From the NCBI GenBank assembly GCA_964543855.1, contig CAZJAD010000096.1, forward strand, positions 1-9,047: a stretch of DNA of 9,047 bases, read 5' to 3'. Below the pieces are notes generated by a model. It did no database searches, had not been told where the DNA came from, and saw only the letters and a list, made by a program, of their open reading frames with translations. This document shows, in pieces, positions 1-5,709 of the stretch; position 1 is the first letter of the stretch, and every line of letters begins with the position of its first letter. This stretch comes from CAZJAD01 sp964543855. GTDB lineage: Bacteria > Electryoneota > RPQS01 > DYHQ01. Made by a program: the position numbers and the translations under genes.

Positions 1-1
1 G

Positions 2-733
2 CAAACATCGGACGACGGCTATATGTTGGTGGGAGACACCTGGGACGGTTTCTGGCATAATGGCTGGGTGGTAAAAACAAACAGCGACGGGGACAGTCTC
101 TGGAGCCGCAGCTATGGAGGGGCAGACGACGATCACCTCCGCTCCGGCGCGCAGACATCCGACGGCGGCTATATTCTGGCAGGATACACCTTCTCCTACG
201 GCGCGGGACAATCCGATTTCTGGCTCATCAAAACGGATTCCGCCGGCATTACGACTTGGAGTCGAACTTACGGAGGGATTTCCTCTGAGCATTCCTATGC
301 CGTTCAAGAGGTCCGAGTTCTGGGCGACCACGGCTTTGTCTTGGCGGGAGACACCTATTCCTTCGGAGCGGGACAGTCTGATTTCTGGATCGTCAGAACA
401 AATGCCAACGGCGATAGCCTGTGGGCCCAGTCCTTTGGTGGAGCTTCGACTGAGATCTGCTACGCGGTTCAATTCGTTTCGACGGGCTTTTTTGGCTGGG
501 GGTACATGCTTGCGGGCTACACCAGTTCTTTCGGGGCCGGGAACAACGATTTCTGGCTGGTGAAGGTAGGCATGAACGCCGATAGCATGTGGAGCTGCAC
601 TTTCGGAGCAGGTGCCGTCGAACGATGCTTATCCGCACAGCAGACTTTCGATGCTGGCTACATCATGGCTGGAAAGACCAATTCCTTCGGTGGTGGCGAC
701 GACTTCTGGCTGGTGAAAACAGGGCCCGACTGG
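2..733 (+). repeat. Tandem protein repeats of about 50-56 codons (4 full, 1 partial)
   Basis: Repeat units begin at about 2, 152, 305, 470 and 638, each starting with a Gln codon. The spacings are 50, 51, 55 and 56 codons, and the last unit stops after about 32 codons. The strongest shared blocks are G-Y-(I/M)-L-A-G-x-T, S-(F/Y)-G-A-G and D-F-W-L-(V/I)-K. The similarity is clearest at protein level and the DNA copies have diverged, which suggests old duplication rather than recent expansion. More units probably lie upstream of the window. Confidence 0.8.
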
Positions 734-967
734 CCGGTGATCGCTTGCGAACCGGTCATTCGCATTGCCCCATATCCCTTAAGAACCGGAAACGCAGTCT
801 TGTATTGGCCTCCAGTCGACGATGCGACAACCTACAGCATCTATGGCTCCGAAGAACCTTTCATCGAAGGGGAATTGCTCGATTCGGTATCAGATACAAC
901 TTGGATAGACCCCGAGACTTCCAGCCGGCCTTCTCGCTATCTCTACTATGTCATGGCGACAGATTAA
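2..967 (+). CDS. Exported repeat protein, propeller-like repeats plus C-terminal fibronectin type III-like domain (5' end outside window)
   Basis: The reading frame is open from base 2, and the residues before the first ATG (position 23) already belong to a repeat, so the gene begins upstream and the ATG at 23 is not its start. The visible 321 residues hold four full repeats and one partial repeat of about 50-56 residues. Each has the pattern Q-T-S-D-G-G-Y-I-L-A-G-x-T, S-F-G-A-G, D-F-W-L-V-K-T, D-S-L-W, then S-x-G-G. Similar repeats occur in secreted, probably beta-propeller-like proteins of environmental bacteria and some archaea. From about base 752 a fibronectin type III-like domain follows (VLYWPPVDDATTYSIYGS ... 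YLYYVMAT), and the protein ends directly after it. No C-terminal sorting signal or anchor is visible. A signal peptide would be outside the window. The substrate or partner is unknown; a surface or extracellular role is inferred from composition and domain type. Confidence 0.8.
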   Translation, partial: QTSDDGYMLVGDTWDGFWHNGWVVKTNSDGDSLWSRSYGGADDDHLRSGAQTSDGGYILAGYTFSYGAGQSDFWLIKTDSAGITTWSRTYGGISSEHSYAVQEVRVLGDHGFVLAGDTYSFGAGQSDFWIVRTNANGDSLWAQSFGGASTEICYAVQFVSTGFFGWGYMLAGYTSSFGAGNNDFWLVKVGMNADSMWSCTFGAGAVERCLSAQQTFDAGYIMAGKTNSFGGGDDFWLVKTGPDWPVIACEPVIRIAPYPLRTGNAVLYWPPVDDATTYSIYGSEEPFIEGELLDSVSDTTWIDPETSSRPSRYLYYVMATD

Positions 968-1015
968 TCTGGGAGCAGCCAAGCGAGCGTGAACGCTTGC
1001 AGCAGTACCGATCCG

Positions 1016-1045
1016 AAAAACCCGGCCTGTAGCGCCGGGTTTTTT
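1016..1045. terminator. Bidirectional intrinsic terminator between convergent genes
   Basis: A perfect 11-bp stem (AAAAACCCGGC at 1016-1026 with GCCGGGTTTTT at 1034-1044) encloses a 7-base loop. A run of six T follows on the plus strand (1040-1045) and a run of five T on the minus strand (1020-1016). It lies 48 bases after the stop of the plus-strand repeat protein and immediately after the stop of motB, so one element can end transcription from both sides. Confidence 0.9.
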
Positions 1046-1046
1046 C

Positions 1047-1730
1047 TTACTCATCGAGCACGACGACCTCCACACGCCGGTTTGTCGCGCGGTTCTCGTC
1101 CGAAGTATTGGGCACAGCAGGTTGGAATTCAGAATGCGCTGTCACGGTGATCCGCTCGCCATCAATGCCGCCCTTCTCATGGAGCACATGCGCCACATTC
1201 GCGGCGCGAGCCGTGGAGAGCTGCCAGTTCGAGACAAACTTGGCGTTGTGAATGGGAAGATCATCGGTGTGTCCGTCTATACGCAGCCGGTTTGGAAACC
1301 GCGAGAGAACTCCGGCAAGCGAAAGCAGCAATTTCTCCGCCTCCGGCTTCACCTTGGCCTCGCCCAGGTCGAACAGTATCCGATCCTGAAATCGCAACGC
1401 AATCCCGTCCAATTGGGGCACAAGTGTGACGGCGCTGCGCAGCTCCGGTTGATCCAGCAGCGCAAAATCGATGGCGTTGGTCAGCGTGTCGCTCAGCATC
1501 TGCCTCGTCACGCGAATCGGCGGAATCATGGCGTCTGTGTGCACAGCGGCCACACGCCCATGCCCAAAAGCCCCCTGTAGTGCTCTTGTCACTGATTTGT
1601 AGCGCGCCGCGCTGATCTGACTGACCGTGTAGAGCACGACAAAAAACCCGAGAAGCAGCGTAATGAGGTCCGCGTAGGTCAGCAGCCAGCGATCCAGATT
1701 CCCCGGATTGCGTTCCTTGTCATTCTTCAT
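1047..1730 (-). CDS. motB: MotB, flagellar stator protein with peptidoglycan-binding OmpA domain
   Basis: MotB pairs with MotA to form the ion-conducting stator that drives the flagellar rotor and anchors it to peptidoglycan. The 227-residue product has a short basic cytoplasmic N-terminus, then one membrane segment at about 15-36 with the family signature around Asp21 (TYADLITLLLGFFVVLY). Asp21 is the expected ion-carrying residue. A linker leads to an OmpA-like domain at about 105-227 with IDGHTDD (151-157), NWxLSxxRA (169-175) and NRATNRR (213-219). It is slightly short for MotB, which is often 250-300 residues, mainly through a short linker. The loop that usually reads GYGExxP is instead AHSEFQP (198-204). 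The ATG overlaps the motA stop by 4 bases (ATGA), implying translational coupling. The sequence does not show whether the ion is proton or sodium. Confidence 0.92.
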   Translation of the reverse strand: MKNDKERNPGNLDRWLLTYADLITLLLGFFVVLYTVSQISAARYKSVTRALQGAFGHGRVAAVHTDAMIPPIRVTRQMLSDTLTNAIDFALLDQPELRSAVTLVPQLDGIALRFQDRILFDLGEAKVKPEAEKLLLSLAGVLSRFPNRLRIDGHTDDLPIHNAKFVSNWQLSTARAANVAHVLHEKGGIDGERITVTAHSEFQPAVPNTSDENRATNRRVEVVVLDE

Positions 1731-2509
1731 GCGGCGAGATACCGTGTTCGTCTGCGTTCCGATGGCGGCATGATATTCTCCATCCGACTGCGAATCATCG
1801 AAGGACTCTCCCCAGCCTGAATACCATACACACCTTGAATGATGATGTCGAGCAGTATCGCTTCTTCCTCGCCGCGGAATTTCAGCTTGTCCGCGAGAGG
1901 CAGCCAGACGAGGTTTGCCATGAAAATCCCCCAGAGCGTCGCAATGAACGCTGTCGCAATATGGCGGATCAGCTGGCTCGGATCCTGACCGGCGTTCGCC
2001 ATGGCCACGATGAGTCCCAGCACCGTGCCGATAATCCCCATCGTCGGGCTGTACCCGCCCATCTTCTGGAAGATCGACGCGTGCAGCGCGTGCCGCTCCA
2101 GAATATAGTCCTTCTCATCCTCCAGAAGAGATCTGAGAACCTCCGGCGAAACGCCGTCAATGAGATTCTGAATCGCGTTCTGCAAAAAGGTCTGACTCGC
2201 CATCGCGGGCAGTTGATTCTCGAGAGCCAGAAGCCCGTCCCGGCGTGCCGTCACCGAGTAGAACCCGATACGGTCAATCATCTCACGGTACCGGAAGTCT
2301 CGCCGCCGTACTGCAATCATGATCAGCTTGGGTAGCAGCTTCATTTTCTCAAATGAGAAGCTGATCGAAGCCGCGGCAAAAGTCCCACCGAAGACAATGA
2401 TCAGCGCCGGGATGATGATGAGTGCCTCGAATCGACCTCCTTCGAGCAGAAAGGAGCCGAAAATGCAAAGCACCCCGAGCAAAAGTCCGATGACGGTCGA
2501 GAGATCCAT
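1727..2509 (-). CDS. motA: MotA, flagellar motor stator protein
   Basis: MotA is the membrane subunit of the flagellar stator. With MotB it converts ion flow into torque on the rotor. The 260-residue length is normal for the family. Four membrane segments are visible at about 4-21, 28-49, 153-174 and 184-206, with a large cytoplasmic loop between the second and third. The family signature GGYSPTMGIIGTVLGLI lies at 151-167. The two conserved prolines correspond to Pro155 and Pro204. ERH (138-140) in the loop lies where charged rotor-contact residues are expected. The ATG is fixed by an in-frame TAG 15 bases upstream; the only Shine-Dalgarno-like GAGGA sits just 1 base before the ATG, which is unusually close. 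A sigma-28-type promoter lies upstream at 2542-2568, and motB follows with a 4-base overlap. ExbB/TolQ is unlikely given the length and motifs. Confidence 0.94.
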   Translation of the reverse strand: MDLSTVIGLLLGVLCIFGSFLLEGGRFEALIIIPALIIVFGGTFAAASISFSFEKMKLLPKLIMIAVRRRDFRYREMIDRIGFYSVTARRDGLLALENQLPAMASQTFLQNAIQNLIDGVSPEVLRSLLEDEKDYILERHALHASIFQKMGGYSPTMGIIGTVLGLIVAMANAGQDPSQLIRHIATAFIATLWGIFMANLVWLPLADKLKFRGEEEAILLDIIIQGVYGIQAGESPSMIRSRMENIMPPSERRRTRYLAA

Positions 2510-2541
2510 GTCCTCGAAATTCTACATACCTATCCTCTGTT

Positions 2542-2568
2542 TTATCGTCACAGAGTCTGAATACTTTA
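2542..2568 (-). promoter_or_regulatory. Sigma-28 (FliA)-type promoter for motAB
   Basis: On the minus strand the sequence reads TAAAGTAT (2568-2561), then exactly 11 bases, then GACGATAA (2549-2542). The established sigma-28 consensus is TAAAGTTT, N11, GCCGATAA, so 14 of 16 core bases match with ideal spacing. Transcription would begin near 2535, about 26 bases before the motA ATG. The match and its place before a flagellar stator operon support each other. No good sigma-70 promoter is visible in the same gap. Confidence 0.85.
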
Positions 2569-2682
2569 ATTCAAGGAAGTAGTTGCTATGGCAAGTGTGC
2601 ACCGCCATTCACTTGTCACGAATTTCTACATTTGGCCGTGGTGTCGAACCTGTGTGGAGGTGTTCGCTGGTTGGTGCGCGGG

Positions 2683-2922
2683 TCAGGAACTCGTTTCGTC
2701 CTCTTCGATATGGGGAGGCCTCGCCTCCACGCGCAACACTTGAAGTAGCCGCTGGGCAACCGCTCGCAAAACGGAGGGACGGCAGTAATACCCGCTAACT
2801 GCTCTCTGCTTTGCTTCTTGAACAGAAATCCTCCGCAACGGCAAGACCTCAACATCCGTTGGCGGGGCATTTCTCTTCTTCGAAAGTGTATCGTTATTGT
2901 CTCTGGGTTTTTTTGATTTCAT
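2683..2922 (-). CDS. Candidate FlgM-like anti-sigma-28 factor
   Basis: This 79-residue ORF lies between the HD-GYP gene and motA on the same strand. FlgM proteins are small, bind sigma-28 (FliA) and hold back late flagellar transcription until the hook is complete. The N-terminus (1-31) is polar, basic and low in hydrophobics, as in FlgM. Residues 33-63 (SVQEAKQRAVSGYY, then CRPSVLRAVAQRLLQVL) resemble the FlgM C-terminal region: V-x-E-x-K/R-x-x-I-x-x-G-x-Y, a short spacer, V-A-x-x-L-L. The tail 64-79 ends acidic. The ATG at 2922 is the only standard start in the frame, which opens after a stop at 2968-2970. It has no clear Shine-Dalgarno site. A sigma-28-like site lies about 48 bases upstream. 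The similarity is short and judged by eye, so the gene itself and the FlgM call are both probable rather than certain. There is a run of seven A within the first codons. Confidence 0.5.
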   Translation of the reverse strand: MKSKKPRDNNDTLSKKRNAPPTDVEVLPLRRISVQEAKQRAVSGYYCRPSVLRAVAQRLLQVLRVEARPPHIEEDETSS

Positions 2923-2969
2923 CGAACTGGGTCTGCTGTGCCGCCGACAACGAATTCGTTTCGTCTCTT

Positions 2970-2996
2970 ATATCGGCTCTCCAAAAGCACTCTTGA
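2970..2996 (-). promoter_or_regulatory. Possible sigma-28-type promoter upstream of the FlgM-like ORF
   Basis: The minus strand reads TCAAGAGT (2996-2989), 11 bases, then GCCGATAT (2977-2970). The -10 element matches the sigma-28 consensus at 7 of 8 positions and the -35 at 5 of 8, with correct spacing. It would start transcription about 40 bases before the ORF. Alone this match could be chance; it gains weight from the much better site before motA. Confidence 0.4.
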
Positions 2997-3020
2997 TTGG
3001 TTGCGCAGGAACAACGATGC

Positions 3021-4061
3021 TTATCGCTTGGATGGACCCAGGAGGGAGATCATCGCCAGCAGGCATTCGGAATCGAGCTCGGATGTCATCTCGGCTTGCA
3101 TGAGTTTCAAAGCTTCGAATCCAGTCAGACCCGCCTTGTAGGATCGGTGAGAGGTCAGTGCGTCGAAAATATCAGCGACAGCGCAGATGCGCGCCGGTAC
3201 CGTTATCTCGTTCGCGCCAAGCTTGTCCGGATAACCGTGCCCGGACAGCTTTTCGTGATGGTGCAAAATGACTTCGAGCGTCGGTGCCTCGATCTTCTCA
3301 CGACCGCGCATCTGCCGCGTACCATACTGCGGATGACGCTGCATCTCGGCCATCTCCGAAGCCGTCAGCGCTCCGGGCTTCTTGAGCATCTCGGTCGGCA
3401 ATTGGCATTTACCGATGTCATGGAAGAGGAATCCCTGCCCAAGCTGTTCGAGCTCGGGTCCCGGTTTGTAGCCCATCTGCAGAGCAACGCCCGTCGAAAT
3501 CGTCGCCACATTCACCGCGTGATGATAGAGGCTGTAGTCACAACAAAACATCGCAACGGTGGCGCGAAGAAGACGCGTGTCGCTCGCCAGAAACTTAACC
3601 ATATGCGACACCATCTTCTGGTTTGAGCGCAACAACACCGGCGAATCAGGTCGCTCAAAAAGGCAACTGACCAGTGAAGCCGTCGTCTGATACAGAATCT
3701 GCGATTTCTCACGAGGCGGCGTGTGTTCACTCGCCAGCACGGTGCCCACCGCACGATCCACATAACCGAAGTACGCGTGGAGGTCTTCCTCGCTGACATA
3801 GAGAGCCGTGACGCCCCGCTTGATCAGAAACTGCCGTCGGTCTTCGGTCAGGTCGTAGTCGCGCGACTTGTACAAAACATACCTGCGCCCGACCGGCGTT
3901 CCGATCCCCAGGTAGAGTTCGAAATTCGCATCCATATCCGGCCGCAGCGTCACCAGCGGTGCCGGATGGAAACGCAATCCCTCGCTCAAAGTAACGAGTG
4001 GTGTGACATTTGGCACTTGCATGCCTATTAGAATGGCAAACGGCGTGCCGTCTCGCCTCAT
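3021..4061 (-). CDS. HD-GYP domain protein, probable cyclic-di-GMP phosphodiesterase
   Basis: HD-GYP proteins hydrolyse the second messenger cyclic-di-GMP, which usually shifts cells from sessile to motile behaviour. The 346-residue product has no membrane segment, so it should be cytoplasmic. Residues about 30-105 form a small N-terminal domain of the kind often found before HD-GYP domains (FELYLG, YVLYKSRDYDL, ALYVSEEDLHAYF). The HD-GYP domain spans about 175-340 with its key residues present: His180/181, His214-Asp215 in FHDIGK, His243, His267-269, GYP at 276-278 and Asp297 in VADIFDALTS. It therefore looks catalytically intact. The start is uncertain: the longest ATG frame is given, but it begins only 9 bases after the T-run of the tRNA terminator and has no Shine-Dalgarno site. 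Met14 (ATG at 4022-4020) is a good alternative that keeps the whole N-terminal domain. Downstream genes are FlgM-like, motA and motB, which fits a role in motility. Confidence 0.9.
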   Translation of the reverse strand: MRRDGTPFAILIGMQVPNVTPLVTLSEGLRFHPAPLVTLRPDMDANFELYLGIGTPVGRRYVLYKSRDYDLTEDRRQFLIKRGVTALYVSEEDLHAYFGYVDRAVGTVLASEHTPPREKSQILYQTTASLVSCLFERPDSPVLLRSNQKMVSHMVKFLASDTRLLRATVAMFCCDYSLYHHAVNVATISTGVALQMGYKPGPELEQLGQGFLFHDIGKCQLPTEMLKKPGALTASEMAEMQRHPQYGTRQMRGREKIEAPTLEVILHHHEKLSGHGYPDKLGANEITVPARICAVADIFDALTSHRSYKAGLTGFEALKLMQAEMTSELDSECLLAMISLLGPSKR

Positions 4062-4069
4062 GACATAAC

Positions 4070-4098
4070 AAAAGGACCCTCAGCAATGCTAAGGGTCC
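4070..4098 (-). terminator. Intrinsic terminator after tRNA-Lys
   Basis: On the minus strand GGACCCT (4098-4092) pairs with AGGGTCC (4080-4074). The pairing continues after one mismatch through AGC/GCT to a 3-base loop. The stem is followed by TTTTGTTA. It begins 7 bases after the tRNA 3' end. Its T-run lies only 9-12 bases before the longest possible start of the HD-GYP gene. Confidence 0.85.
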
Positions 4099-4104
4099 GT
4101 CTTG

Positions 4105-4177
4105 TGAGGGCGCCGGGGCTCGAACCCGGGACACCCGCCTTAAAAGGGCGGTGCTCTACCTACTGAGCTACGCCCTC
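4105..4177 (-). tRNA. tRNA-Lys, anticodon UUU
   Basis: A complete 73-base cloverleaf reads on the minus strand. The 7-bp acceptor stem is GAGGGCG with CGCCCTC. The D arm is GCTC/GAGC around the loop AGTAGGTA. The anticodon stem CCGCC/GGCGG encloses the loop CTTTTAA, giving anticodon UUU for lysine. The variable region has 5 bases, and the T arm is CCGGG/CCCGG around TTCGAGC. The discriminator base is A, as expected for tRNA-Lys. The genomic bases after it are CAAG, so CCA is not encoded and must be added after transcription. A terminator follows directly. The 108 bases between it and the purA terminator presumably hold its promoter, but no convincing -35/-10 pair stands out. Confidence 0.97.
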
Positions 4178-4286
4178 CAATCATGCAATCTGCAAAACTC
4201 GCTCGCGATATGCAACAGGTACGCAGAGGGTCGCTACACCTGCCACACCGCCTGCCAAAGACTGTTTTCGCTTGCCGTAGCCTGTG

Positions 4287-4329
4287 AAAAAAAGATGCGC
4301 AACCGCCGTCACGGTTGTGCCGGCGCATC
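4287..4329 (-). terminator. Intrinsic terminator overlapping the 3' end of purA
   Basis: On the minus strand GATGCGC (4329-4323) pairs with GCGCATC (4300-4294), with an inner 5-bp stem AACCG/CGGTT (4316-4312 with 4305-4301) and a 6-base bulge on one side. A run of seven T follows (4293-4287). The purA stop codon (4311-4309) sits in the apical loop, so the last six coding codons form the upstream arm of the hairpin. Confidence 0.75.
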
Positions 4330-5601
4330 ACGGACAATCGTCATATCCCGGTCGGGTCCGACCGAGACGATGCCCACGGGTGCGCCCGTGATTTCCTCGA
4401 TGAAGCGCAGGTACCCTTTCGCATTCGCGGGAAGCTCGTCGAAGGTTCGTGCGTTCTGAATGTTTTCGGTCCAACCGGGCAAATCCTCGTAGACCGGCTG
4501 ACACGCTTCAAGAATATGCGGCACGGCGGGAAAATGCCGGTAGGTGCGCCGACCGTCTTCGTAAGCAACGCACACCTTCAGCGGATGAACGCCGGTCAGC
4601 ACATCGAGCTTCGTGACGGCCCACGCATCCACGCCGTTGACTCGCGCGCTGTAGCGCCCGATCACCGCGTCAAACCATCCGCAGCGTCTCGGCCGACCCG
4701 TCGTCGCTCCAAATTCCGTCCCCACTTCGCGGAAGAGCTCGCCAAGTTCCCCCGAAAGCTCGGTCGGGAAAGGCCCGAGTCCGACCCGGGTCGTATAGGC
4801 CTTCATCACTCCGATCACTCGGTCCACACACCGCGGCCCAATGCCCAAACCGGTCAGTGCTCCGCCCGCCGTCGGATTGGATGATGTCACGAACGGATAA
4901 GTCCCCGCATCCACATCAAGCAGTGTTCCCTGTGCTCCCTCGAGCAGAATCGTCTTTCCTTCCTGGATCGCATCATTGAGATAAACGGACACATCTTTCA
5001 CATACGGGTCGATTTGCTCGTCGAACTCGAGATATTCCTGGATGATTTGGTCTTCGTCGAGCTGCTCCGTCTCGTAAATCCGCGAAAGAAGCAGGTTCTT
5101 CTCTTCAATGTTTCGGCGCAGTTTGGCACGCAAAACATTGTGATTGAGCAAATCCACGATGCGGATCCCCGTGCGGGCGGCTTTATCCACATACGCCGGC
5201 CCAATGCCTCGACCCGTCGTGCCGATCTTCTCGCGAGGACTTTTCTCTTCGGTCATGCGATCCAGCAGCTTGTGATAGGGCATAATGAGGTGCGCCTGAT
5301 GGCTGATGAGGAGCCGCCCGGTCAAGTCAATGCCCGCTTGGCGAAGCTGCTCAATCTCGTCCATCAAGTCCGCCGGATCAATGACGACGCCGGCGCCGAT
5401 AATGCAGGTAACATGCGGCCAAAGCACGCCGACCGGAAGCAAATGCAGAACCGTCGTGCGGTCGCCCACCACGACCGTGTGTCCGGCATTCGCCCCGCCT
5501 TGATAGCGAGCAACGATGTCCGCCTTCTCACTCAGGAAATGGACAATCTTGCCCTTCCCTTCGTCTCCCCACTGGCTACCGACGACAACCGTGACCGACA
5601 T
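4309..5601 (-). CDS. purA: Adenylosuccinate synthetase
   Basis: PurA joins IMP and aspartate using GTP to give adenylosuccinate, the first committed step from IMP to AMP. The 430 residues match the usual length of about 425-435. The N-terminal nucleotide loop GSQWGDEGKGK is at 8-18, including catalytic Asp13; GGANAGHTV follows at 35-43 with catalytic His41. IMP-binding and structural motifs follow in order: IGTTGRGIGPAYVDK (126-140), LLEGAQGTLLDVDAGTYPFV (219-238), KAYTTRVGLGPFPTEL (267-282), GATTGRPRRCGWFD (298-311, the aspartate-binding loop), TKLDVLTG (330-337) and SVGPDRDMTI (413-422). No key residue is missing. The ATG at 5601 places the nucleotide loop at the standard distance. The gene stands between two terminators, so it is probably transcribed alone, although no clear promoter is visible in the 52 bases upstream. 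Confidence 0.98.
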   Translation of the reverse strand: MSVTVVVGSQWGDEGKGKIVHFLSEKADIVARYQGGANAGHTVVVGDRTTVLHLLPVGVLWPHVTCIIGAGVVIDPADLMDEIEQLRQAGIDLTGRLLISHQAHLIMPYHKLLDRMTEEKSPREKIGTTGRGIGPAYVDKAARTGIRIVDLLNHNVLRAKLRRNIEEKNLLLSRIYETEQLDEDQIIQEYLEFDEQIDPYVKDVSVYLNDAIQEGKTILLEGAQGTLLDVDAGTYPFVTSSNPTAGGALTGLGIGPRCVDRVIGVMKAYTTRVGLGPFPTELSGELGELFREVGTEFGATTGRPRRCGWFDAVIGRYSARVNGVDAWAVTKLDVLTGVHPLKVCVAYEDGRRTYRHFPAVPHILEACQPVYEDLPGWTENIQNARTFDELPANAKGYLRFIEEITGAPVGIVSVGPDRDMTIVRDAPAQP

Positions 5602-5653
5602 GGCTGTTGGCTCTCAGTCTTCGAAAATCTTGGTTCGCATGAATTCCAAATAG

Positions 5654-5678
5654 AAAAACCCCGAGCTGCCCGGGGTTT
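5654..5678 (-). terminator. Intrinsic terminator after secF
   Basis: On the minus strand AAACCCCG (5678-5671) pairs with CGGGGTTT (5663-5656) around a 7-base loop, and the T-run continues to 5654. It lies 31 bases after the secF stop and separates secDF from purA. Confidence 0.88.
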
Positions 5679-5709
5679 CTGCCCTGCCTGCTCGCAGAAC
5701 TAAAAGGCT

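Noticed and set aside
981..998. Small AAGCG/CGCTT stem before the convergent terminator
   Set aside because: Only 5 bp with an 8-base loop and no T-run; the strong terminator at 1016-1045 explains the region.
1835..2335. Plus-strand open frame of 166 codons opposite motA
   Set aside because: Shadow of the well-conserved motA sequence, with no hydrophobic or domain pattern of its own.
1047..2509. Could the MotA/MotB pair be ExbB/TolQ with an OmpA-like protein instead?
   Set aside because: The four-segment MotA with GGYSPTMGIIGTVLG and two conserved prolines, the MotB TYADLITLLL segment and the sigma-28 promoter all point to the flagellar stator.
2714..2728. Perfect 6-bp hairpin GGAGGC/GCCTCC with a 3-base loop
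   Set aside because: It lies inside the FlgM-like ORF and has no T-run on either side, so it is not a terminator.
2583..2798. Plus-strand short frame between motA and HD-GYP
   Set aside because: Product is unremarkable, has no ribosome binding site, and overlaps the better supported minus-strand FlgM-like ORF. The same holds for plus-strand frames at 2811-2996, 2897-3103 and 2938-3141.
2616..2870. Alternative minus-strand frame overlapping the FlgM-like ORF
   Set aside because: Same strand but a different frame; Cys- and Arg-rich, no recognisable motif, whereas the competing frame has a plausible helix pattern and FlgM-like residues.
2997..3626. Plus-strand open frame of 209 codons opposite the HD-GYP gene
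   Set aside because: Antisense to conserved HD-GYP motifs, Arg-rich and without family features or a promoter.
4178..4286. Possible tRNA-Lys promoter, for example GTTGCA, 17 bases, GCAGAT on the minus strand
   Set aside because: The -10 match is poor and other placements are equally weak, so no site was called.
5014..5703. Long open frame (229 codons) on the plus strand opposite purA
   Set aside because: It is fully antisense to a purA gene whose every motif is intact; its protein is Arg/His/Leu-rich with no recognisable domain, as expected for a shadow of a GC-biased gene, and it runs through the secF terminator.
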